A stretch of DNA of 10,936 bases from JBOGEB01 sp050743125. Lineage in GTDB: Bacteria; Actinomycetota; Nitriliruptoria; Euzebyales; Egibacteraceae. Within the stretch, counting starts at the first letter, position 1, and every line of letters starts with the position of its first letter. Below the pieces are notes generated by a model. It did not search any database. It was not told the origin of the DNA and worked only from the letters and a program-made list of their open reading frames with translations. This document shows, piece by piece, positions 5,596 through 10,936 of the stretch. Both the position numbers and the translations under genes were made by a program. The stretch is from contig JBOGEB010000151.1 of assembly GCA_050743125.1 (NCBI GenBank), positions 1 through 10,936 of the forward strand. The letters run 5' to 3'.

Positions 5596-6350
5596 TCGAG
5601 CGGGTAGGCAACGGGTTGAGCTGCGGCTTTCCTTCTTCTACGGAGGTTCTGGACGGCTTCCTCGACGACCGCTGCTATGCCGTCGAGGCACCCACGCCGT
5701 GCTCGTCGCGCCCGTCGACCGGGTCTTGCGGCGCACGACCCCGTTGGTCGACCTCTACGTGATCGCCCCGGAACCCATCTCCTGGGTCGACGAGTGGGTC
5801 GGGATCGGCGATCGCAGCGACGCCCAGTGCCACCGGGCGCCCATCCTGGAACGGATCCGCCCGCCTACGGCATACGCGCTCGCGCGGCTTGAGTAGGTGT
5901 CTGAAAACTGTTTCGGGGGGTCGCGTCGCGTCGGGTTCCGCTCGCGAAGAGCCGTTTAGGTCGGAGCCTCTTTCCGGGACGCGACGCGACCGTCTTGTCA
6001 GACGATCGCCGTATGTTTTTATTATATCTGAGGCTATTTCGGCGGCAAGGGCCGCCGAAATCGCGCTCCGCTTCGCTTCGCCCACGGGGCAACGCCGCGG
6101 TTCTCAGACACGCTCTGAGGACTGCTCGGTTTGGCGTGGGGCTGGCGGTCGCAGAGCAGGGCTGGGCCGAGATCTTCTCCGTGGCGACCCGCAGACACGC
6201 CGTCGTGGTGTCGTCCCAGGTCTCTTTCACCAGCTCGCGAACTGGGCGGCCGTTAACCGCGCCGAGCGGACATACCTGCAGGTGAAGGAGGACAACTCTC
6301 GGCGGGGGCGCTCTCCACGCCCCGCTGGTTCCACGCGCTCGCACTCCTCC
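5596..6350 (+). pseudogene. GNAT-family N-acetyltransferase wreck, split by a mobile element
   Basis: Pieces of one acetyltransferase can be read in order. LDGFLDDRCYAVEAPT (about 5649-5697) comes first. After a frameshift comes VLVAPVDRVLRRTTPLVDLY running on through SWVDEWVGIGDRSDAQCHRA and ERIRPPTAYALARLE (5699-5893). The mobile element 5893-6115 follows. After it the frame resumes as GAG GAC TGC, shifts, and reads RFGVGLAVAEQGWAEIFSVA (6127 to about 6186). It shifts again to RRRGVVPGLFHQLANWAAVN and RAERTYLQVKEDN (6198-6295), then shifts to GGALHAPLV and HHRHP. This matches the C-terminal two thirds of GNAT proteins: an ERIRPP-xxYA block, then GWaGIFsmAT, the acetyl-CoA loop RRRGxGxxLL, and YLQVexDNxxALxLYxrLGF. 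At least four frameshifts plus the insertion make it non-functional. The N-terminal third is missing. Confidence 0.75.
5890..6118. mobile_element. MITE-like element, copy 2 (IS5/IS1031-type ends, TGA target duplication)
   Basis: The element occupies 5893-6115 (223 bp), flanked by the direct repeat tga (5890-5892 and 6116-6118). Its ends are gtaggtgtctgaaaa on the left and gagcgtgtctgagaa as the reverse complement of the right, matching at 11 of 15 positions. Internal pairs are ggtcgcgtcgcgtc (5919-5932) with its complement at 5978-5991, and an 11-bp hairpin atttcggcggc-aagg-gccgccgaaat (6036-6061). An AT-rich stretch (about 6011-6030) contains ttgtca (5995-6000) and tattat (6020-6025) 19 bases apart, a weak possible outward promoter. 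The ends shared with copy 1 include gtcgcgtcgcgtcgggttcc on the left and cttcgcccacggggcaa on the right. No protein is encoded. Confidence 0.82.
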
Positions 6351-6396
6351 CCACCACCGCCATCCCCACTTCGCCGGACTTGTCGCACCCCTCCAC

Positions 6397-6408
6397 TAGC
6401 ATGCTCGT
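6397..6408 (+). promoter_or_regulatory. -10 element placing radA as a leaderless transcript
   Basis: tagcat (6397-6402) fits TANNNT and is followed after 6 bases by the radA ATG at 6409. There is no Shine-Dalgarno. ttgtcg at 6380-6385 is too close (11 bases) to be a standard -35 box. Confidence 0.45.
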
Positions 6409-7818
6409 ATGCCGAGGATGAAGACGGTTGCGCGGTGCGGAGGATGTGGTCACGTCCAGACGCGGTGGGAGGGGCGGTGTCCGGAGTGCGGGCAGTGGGG
6501 GACGATGGTCGAGGAGGCCGCAGCCTCCGGAGCAGCGGTCGTGGCGGGGAACGGCTCAGGGGCCGCGTGCACGGTCGCCGCGCTCCGCCCGGCCCGGCCG
6601 ATTTCCGAGGTGCCGTCCGACGGCGCCAGCCGGACCGCCACGGGGATCGGCGAGTTCGACCGGGTGCTCGGCGGCGGGCTGGTCGCGGGATCGGTCGTGC
6701 TGCTCGGCGGGGAGCCGGGCACCGGGAAGTCCACGCTCCTGCTCCAGGCCGCCCACGCGTTCGCCAGGGAATCGGGGGGAGGCCCCCTACCGGGCAGGGT
6801 GGAGCACCAGGTCCTCTATCTCTCGGCCGAGGAGTCGCCTAGCCAGGTACGGCTGCGCGCGGAGCGGTTGGGCGCACTCCACCCCAACGTGCTGCTGGCG
6901 TCCGAGACCGACCTCGGCATCGTGTTTGCGCTCGTCGAGCACCACGACCCGGCGGTGCTTGTGCTCGACTCGATCCAGGCCGTCCGCCACCCTGACGCGG
7001 CCGGCGCGGCTGGTGGCTTGACCCAGGTCCGCGAGTGCGCCGCGGCGGTCACCACCATCGCCAAGGCTCGGCGCATGGCCACGATCCTCATCGGCCACGT
7101 GACGAAGGACGGGCAGCTCGCGGGCCCCCGCACGCTTGAGCACCTGGTCGATGTGGTGTGTGAGCTGGAGGGGGACCGGCACCACGCGCTCCGGCTCATG
7201 CGGGCGACCAAGAACCGTTTTGGCGCTGTTGGGGAGGTCGGGTGCTTCGAGATGACGGCCTCCGGCCTACGAGGGGTGGACGACGCGGGAAGGCTGTTCG
7301 TCGGCGGGGCGCCGGACGGGACAACCGGGGTTGCGATCACGCTCGCGCTCGAGGGCCGCCGTCCGTTGGCTTGCGAGGTGCAAGCGCTCGTCTCCCCCAC
7401 CTCGCTGGCGAACCCGCGCAGGGTCGCGAGTGGGCTCGACTCCGCGCGTCTCAGCTTGCTCGTCGCGGTCTGCGAGCGGCGGGCGGGCTTGGGATTGGCG
7501 GATCGGGACGTGTTTGCATCGACCGTTGGGGGTATTCGCCTGGTGGAGCCGGCCACCGATCTTGCGCTGTGCCTCGCGGTCGCGTCCAGCCGAAGGGATC
7601 AGCCCCTCCCGCGCGACCTCGTGGTTCTGGGTGAGGTCGGCCTCGCCGGTGAGCTCCGTCTGGTCGCTCAAACCGAGCGGCGGCTGTCCGAGGCGGCACG
7701 GCTCGGATTCCGTAGAGCCCTCCTGCCGGCTGCGTATGATGGGCCAGGGTTCGGGCTTGCGCTGCGCCGCGCAGGCGACCTCGTCGAGGCGATGAGGACC
7801 GCGTTGGCCGTGGGGTAG
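6409..7818 (+). CDS. radA: DNA repair protein RadA (Sms)
   Basis: RadA is a RecA-related helicase that extends heteroduplex DNA during recombinational repair. The 469-residue protein shows all family parts. A four-Cys zinc finger C10-x2-C13…C24-x2-C27 comes first, then Walker A GEPGTGKST (101-109), an SAEES block (139-143) and Walker B VLVLDSIQ (183-190). GHVTKDG (229-235) and the RadA signature KNRFG (268-272) follow, with a Lon-protease-like C-terminal domain (about 300-469; DLALCLAVASS near 384). An insertion of roughly a dozen residues, GGGPLPGRVEH (123-133), separates helix and strand after Walker A, where relatives I know have a shorter turn. It is encoded by a GC-rich dyad. The gene is followed by disA after 56 bases, a pairing common in Firmicutes and actinobacteria. 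Confidence 0.97.
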   Translation: MPRMKTVARCGGCGHVQTRWEGRCPECGQWGTMVEEAAASGAAVVAGNGSGAACTVAALRPARPISEVPSDGASRTATGIGEFDRVLGGGLVAGSVVLLGGEPGTGKSTLLLQAAHAFARESGGGPLPGRVEHQVLYLSAEESPSQVRLRAERLGALHPNVLLASETDLGIVFALVEHHDPAVLVLDSIQAVRHPDAAGAAGGLTQVRECAAAVTTIAKARRMATILIGHVTKDGQLAGPRTLEHLVDVVCELEGDRHHALRLMRATKNRFGAVGEVGCFEMTASGLRGVDDAGRLFVGGAPDGTTGVAITLALEGRRPLACEVQALVSPTSLANPRRVASGLDSARLSLLVAVCERRAGLGLADRDVFASTVGGIRLVEPATDLALCLAVASSRRDQPLPRDLVVLGEVGLAGELRLVAQTERRLSEAARLGFRRALLPAAYDGPGFGLALRRAGDLVEAMRTALAVG

Positions 7819-7874
7819 CTGCTACGGCCGGACACCGCCCTATCAGGGGCAGGTGGTACGAGAGCGGTACCTCA

Positions 7875-8996
7875 ATGGCGAGGACCAAGGTGAGCTGCAG
7901 ACACTCGGACGGCTGGCAGCAGCGGACTCATGAGGACCGCAACGAGCGGCTGCCCTCGGTGCTCCAGAAGGTCGCACCGGGAACCGAGCTCCGTGAGGGA
8001 ATCGACCGGATCATCAAGGCAGGCAAGGGCGCGATCATCGTGCTCGGGGCCGACGAGAAGGTCGAGCGCCTTGTATCGGGAGGCTTCCGCATGGCGGCCT
8101 CCTTCACCGCCCAGCGCCTGTCGGAGCTGGCGAAGATGGACGGCGCAATCATTCTGGACGAGAGCTGCGGGAAGATCGTCCGCGCGAACGTCCACCTGGT
8201 CCCCGACCCGACGATCCCCACCGCCGAGACCGGCACCCGTCATCGCACGGCCGAGCGCGTCGCCCGCCAGACCGGAGCGCCCGTCGTCAGCGTCAGCGAG
8301 TCGATGCGTATCGTCACGCTCTACGTCGACTCGACGAAACACGTGCTCAAGGAGATCAGTTCGATCCTGTTCCGCGCGAACCAGGCCCTGTCGATGCTTG
8401 AGCGGTACCGCAACCGGCTCGATGAGGTCTCCAGCGGACTGTCGGCCCTGGAGATCGAGGACGTGGTGACCCTGCGGGACGTCGTCACCGTCCTCCAGCG
8501 AGCGGAGATGGTGCGTCGGATAGCCGTGGAGATCCGGATGGCGATCGTTGAGCTTGGGGGGGACGGGCGGCTGCTCCACCTCCAGCTGAACGAGCTGATG
8601 CTCGGCGTCGAGAGCGAGCGGCAGCTCGTCGTGCGCGACTACATGGTCGATGGTCCACGGCGGCACAGCTCGATCCTCGCCGACTTCGATTGCATGGGGG
8701 CCGAGCAGCTACTCGACCTCGGGCGGTTCGCGCGCGTCCTCGGATACGCGCCTGGCGACGGCCGGATCGATCGGCCGGTGAGCCCGCGCGGCTACCGTCT
8801 CCTTGCGCGCATTCCGCGCCTGTCGGACAAGGTGATTGCCCAGCTCGTGGGGCGTTTCTCGTCGCTCGCGCGACTGCTGGACGCGAGCATCTCCGAACTC
8901 GACCAGGTCGAGGGAATCGGCGAGGCCAGAGCACGATTGATCAAGGAAGGGCTGGCCAGACTGGCTGAATCCTCGATCTTGGAACGCTACGCGTAG
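7875..8996 (+). CDS. disA: DNA integrity scanning protein DisA, diadenylate cyclase
   Basis: DisA scans DNA for branched structures and makes c-di-AMP from two ATP; branched DNA inhibits synthesis. The 373-residue protein has the N-terminal DAC domain (about 25-160) with the catalytic DGA (89-91) and GTRHRTAERVA (120-130, the RHR motif). A helical spine follows (about 161-300), then C-terminal helix-hairpin-helix DNA-binding repeats (ARIPRLSDKVIAQLVGRF and VEGIGEARARLIKEGL, 311-360). Start choice is uncertain: ATG 7875 has no clear Shine-Dalgarno, and an in-frame GTG at 7890 with gagg 6 bases upstream is possible; the conserved domain begins only near residue 24. The short gap to radA suggests cotranscription. 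Confidence 0.96.
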   Translation: MARTKVSCRHSDGWQQRTHEDRNERLPSVLQKVAPGTELREGIDRIIKAGKGAIIVLGADEKVERLVSGGFRMAASFTAQRLSELAKMDGAIILDESCGKIVRANVHLVPDPTIPTAETGTRHRTAERVARQTGAPVVSVSESMRIVTLYVDSTKHVLKEISSILFRANQALSMLERYRNRLDEVSSGLSALEIEDVVTLRDVVTVLQRAEMVRRIAVEIRMAIVELGGDGRLLHLQLNELMLGVESERQLVVRDYMVDGPRRHSSILADFDCMGAEQLLDLGRFARVLGYAPGDGRIDRPVSPRGYRLLARIPRLSDKVIAQLVGRFSSLARLLDASISELDQVEGIGEARARLIKEGLARLAESSILERYA

Positions 8997-9025
8997 TGAG
9001 AAAACTCCGCTGTGTTGTCTTCACG

Positions 9026-9041
9026 TCCCCCGGTCGGGGGA
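9026..9041. terminator. Small hairpin after disA
   Basis: tccccc-ggtc-ggggga forms a strong G/C stem 30 bases after the disA stop, without a T-run. It is a plausible end of the radA-disA transcript and precedes the carD promoter. Confidence 0.45.
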
Positions 9042-9073
9042 GGCCCTACAAAGCCGCTGACCAGGGCGTTTGA

Positions 9074-9103
9074 TTGGCTTGACGGGTCAGCCCATGTTAC
9101 GAT
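9074..9103 (+). promoter_or_regulatory. Promoter of carD
   Basis: tacgat (-10, 9098-9103) is preceded at 18 bases by ttggct (9074-9079). A better -35 hexamer, ttgacg (9079-9084), is present but only 13 bases away. Transcription would begin about 60 bases before the carD start. Confidence 0.5.
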
Positions 9104-9168
9104 GGGGTCTCAGCCTGCCACCGATGGTGCCGCCCTTCGAGGGGCTGGCGCAACAGGGGAATGACGCA

Positions 9169-9651
9169 ATGACCTACCGGGTTGGGGACACCGTTGTCTA
9201 CCCGCACCACGGCGCAGCGGTCATCGAAAAGCACGAGAAGCGGACCCTGGAGGGCCAGGAGCGCGATTACCTCGTACTGCGCCTCACCTATGGCGATCTG
9301 ACGCTCATGGTTCCCGCCGACGCCACCCAGGCGGTCGGCTTGCGCGATGTCGTGAGTCAGAAGGAGGTCGACGAAGTCTTCGGGTTGCTCCGGCGCCGAG
9401 ACGGGTCGATGCCGACCAACTGGTCACGGCGATTCAAGGCGAACTACGAGAAGCTCAAGAGCGGCGACATCTTCCAGGTGGCGGAGGTCGTCCGCAACCT
9501 CGCGCTCCGGGAGCGCGAAAAGGGTCTGTCGGCCGGCGAGAAGCGGATGCTCACCAAGGCGCGGCAGATCCTCGTCTCCGAGCTATCAGCGGCCATCAAG
9601 AAGTCCGACGAGCAGACCGAGGAGCTTATCGACGGCGTGCTGTCGGAGTAA
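9169..9651 (+). CDS. carD: CarD-type RNA polymerase-binding transcription regulator
   Basis: CarD binds the RNA polymerase beta subunit and stabilises the open promoter complex at housekeeping and rRNA promoters. The 160-residue protein begins MTYRVGDTVVYPHHGAAVIE, the Tudor-like polymerase-interaction domain (1-60). It continues into the helical DNA-contacting domain with NWSRRFKANYEKLKSGD. The tryptophan falls at residue 85, the same position as the minor-groove wedge Trp of Mycobacterium CarD. The length matches that family. ATG 9169 is chosen for agggga 8 bases upstream; an open frame extends back to 9070, but it would span the promoter. The gene is followed by ispD after a strong hairpin. 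Confidence 0.96.
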   Translation: MTYRVGDTVVYPHHGAAVIEKHEKRTLEGQERDYLVLRLTYGDLTLMVPADATQAVGLRDVVSQKEVDEVFGLLRRRDGSMPTNWSRRFKANYEKLKSGDIFQVAEVVRNLALREREKGLSAGEKRMLTKARQILVSELSAAIKKSDEQTEELIDGVLSE

Positions 9652-9674
9652 TCCGAGGCTCCCCCCAAGGGCAA

Positions 9675-9720
9675 TGCCGCCCGGCCTGCCGGCTCCCCCC
9701 GCCAGCCGGGCCGGGCGGCA
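9675..9720 (+). terminator. Long hairpin between carD and ispD
   Basis: An outer 11-bp stem (tgccgcccggc with gccgggcggca) and an inner 6-bp stem (ccggct with agccgg) are joined by a 3-base bulge, with a C-rich loop. It starts 23 bases after the carD stop. It likely ends carD transcription or attenuates read-through into ispD. Confidence 0.65.
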
Positions 9721-9759
9721 GGCCGTACATCACGAGTGGTCCAAGCGGAAAGCTCCATC

Positions 9760-10473
9760 GTGAGCGCGCGGCGTTTCGGCGTCATCGTGGCTGCGGGAGC
9801 GGGGCAGCGCCTAGGCAGTGAACAGCCGAAGGCGTTCGTCGACCTCGGTGGGACGCCCCTTTTGGTTCACAGCGCTCGGGCGATGGCAGCCGTCTGCAGC
9901 CGGATCATCGTGGTCGTTGGCGACGGCCATGTCGACCAGGGAGCTACGTCACTGGCCGCTGCCGGGATCGACGCCACCCTTTGCGTGGGTGGGGCGACCC
10001 GCACGGACTCGGTTTGTGCGGGGTTGCTCGCGTGCCACGGGTTGGGCACCCGTCCGAACGACCTCGTCGGCGTCCACGACGCCGCCCGGCCCCTGGCCAG
10101 CGTCGAGCTGATCGGCCGGACGTTCGCTGCGGCAGGCGACGGCTGGGACGCGACCGCGCCGGGGCTTCCCGTCGTCGACACCTTGAAGCTCGTAGACGCG
10201 GACGACGCCGTCCTACGGACGGTCGACCGGCGGGGGCTGTGGACGGTCCAGACCCCACAGGTGTTCCGGTGGGCGATGCTCGAGCACGTCTACCTACGCA
10301 AATGCCCAGAGACCTCCACCGACGACCTCGGGCTCGTGGAGCGTGCTGGCTGCCGGGTGCGGCTGATCCCCGGTGAGACGACGAACCTGAAAATCACCTA
10401 CTCCCAGGACCTCGCGATGGCCGAGGCGCTGCTGCGTGGTAGGCAGGCGCCAGCGGGTGGAGATCGAGCATGA
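9760..10473 (+). CDS. ispD: 2-C-methyl-D-erythritol 4-phosphate cytidylyltransferase IspD
   Basis: IspD joins CTP and methylerythritol 4-phosphate, the third step of the MEP isoprenoid pathway. The 237-residue protein has the nucleotide-binding loop VIVAAGAGQRLGSEQPKAF near its N-terminus. It then shows GGATRTDSVCAGL, VHDAARP, TVDRRGLWTVQTPQVF, the substrate-site TDD (in ETSTDDLGLVE) and GETTNLKIT. I chose GTG 9760 because ggaaag lies 7 bases upstream and the conserved sequence begins five residues later. An in-frame GTG at 9736 lacks a ribosome site. Its stop overlaps the ispF start by ATGA, so the two are translated together. Confidence 0.95.
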   Translation: MSARRFGVIVAAGAGQRLGSEQPKAFVDLGGTPLLVHSARAMAAVCSRIIVVVGDGHVDQGATSLAAAGIDATLCVGGATRTDSVCAGLLACHGLGTRPNDLVGVHDAARPLASVELIGRTFAAAGDGWDATAPGLPVVDTLKLVDADDAVLRTVDRRGLWTVQTPQVFRWAMLEHVYLRKCPETSTDDLGLVERAGCRVRLIPGETTNLKITYSQDLAMAEALLRGRQAPAGGDRA

Positions 10474-10936
10474 TCCGAGTGGGTCAGGGCATCGACATCC
10501 ACCGCTTCGCCGACGATGACGGCCGACCGCTCGTGCTCGGTGGGGTTCTGATCCCCGAGGGGCCCGGGCTCCAGGGCCACAGCGACGCGGACGTCGTCCT
10601 CCACGCGGTCGTCGATGCGCTGCTCGGCGCGGTCGCGCTGGGGGATCTTGGCGCACGGTTCGGGACGGACGACCCGATCTACGCCAGCGCGGCCTCCTCG
10701 GTGTTCGTCGCCGAGGCGCTCCGCCTGGTCGGCCAGGCCGGTTGGGCGGTCGGTAACGTCGATGCCACGATCCTCGCCCAGCGCCCCCGCATCGACCCGC
10801 ACCGGGCGGCGATGACCTCTTGTCTCGCCGACCTCCTCGGGGTTGGGTTGGAGGCCGTCAGCGTGAAGGCCACAACCACCGACGGCCTCGGCATGCTCGG
10901 CCGCGGCGAAGGCATCGCCTGCACTGCGGTCGTGCT
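10470..10936 (+). CDS. ispF: 2-C-methyl-D-erythritol 2,4-cyclodiphosphate synthase IspF (3' end outside window)
   Basis: IspF cyclises CDP-methylerythritol 2-phosphate with loss of CMP, the fifth MEP step. The first 155 residues are present. Visible are the zinc ligands of GIDIHRF (D9, H11) and of the VVLHAVVDALLGA helix (H45), the substrate motif GHSDADV (36-42), ALGDLGARF, and NVDATILAQRPRI. SVKATTTDGLGMLGRGEGI corresponds to the C-terminal KATTTExLGFxGRxEGI signature. With a family length near 160, only a few residues are missing. The start ATG overlaps the ispD stop and has gtggag 7 bases upstream. Confidence 0.96.
   Translation, partial: MIRVGQGIDIHRFADDDGRPLVLGGVLIPEGPGLQGHSDADVVLHAVVDALLGAVALGDLGARFGTDDPIYASAASSVFVAEALRLVGQAGWAVGNVDATILAQRPRIDPHRAAMTSCLADLLGVGLEAVSVKATTTDGLGMLGRGEGIACTAVV

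Noticed and set aside
4679..5896. 405-codon open frame on the plus strand overlapping mutY
   Set aside because: Its first 800 bases are an Arg/Ala/Pro-rich out-of-frame shadow of mutY, which has all catalytic and cluster residues. Only the tail after 5699 is real coding, and that belongs to the GNAT remnant.
5889..6842. 317-codon plus-strand frame running from the mobile element into radA
   Set aside because: It crosses the MITE-like copy and overlaps radA out of frame. Only the part at 6198-6295 is meaningful, as GNAT remnant.
9070..9168. N-terminal extension of CarD to an ATG at 9070
   Set aside because: The extension would lie over the promoter and lacks a ribosome site, and CarD family members begin at MTYRVGD.

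Overview
The window is high-GC DNA with strong G/C bias at third codon positions. It carries the actinobacterial markers carD and disA and the non-mevalonate isoprenoid genes ispD and ispF. I read it as the chromosome of a high-GC actinomycete; the genus cannot be named from the sequence alone.

The window has two halves. Positions 1 to about 3200 are accessory and partly ruined: the 3' end of a WD40-repeat gene, an IS982-type transposase wreck, an intact DUF3105 membrane-anchored protein, a short structured mobile element, a fragment of an ABC-transporter ATPase, and a run of three very small minus-strand ORFs with coding-like base composition. From 3200 to 4523 come a secreted SH3-like protein on the minus strand, with a clear promoter and terminator, and a four-helix DUF2231 membrane protein.

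From 4602 onward lies a co-directional housekeeping block: mutY (adenine excision opposite 8-oxoG), radA (recombination-intermediate processing), disA (DNA scanning and c-di-AMP synthesis), carD (RNA polymerase-binding regulator), ispD and ispF (MEP pathway, overlapping by ATGA). The first three deal with genome integrity. The only break in the block is between mutY and radA, where a GNAT acetyltransferase gene has decayed through frameshifts and been split by a second copy of the same short mobile element.

The most interesting signal is this pair of elements (186 and 223 bp). They have matching terminal inverted repeats, internal hairpins, and 3-bp TNA target duplications that agree within each copy (TTA/TTA and TGA/TGA) but differ between copies. 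They carry no transposase and look like MITEs mobilised by an IS5/IS1031-type transposase. I found no CRISPR array, tRNA, rRNA or recognisable defence system, and no convincing new multi-gene system beyond this repeat family and the unexplained small-ORF cluster.
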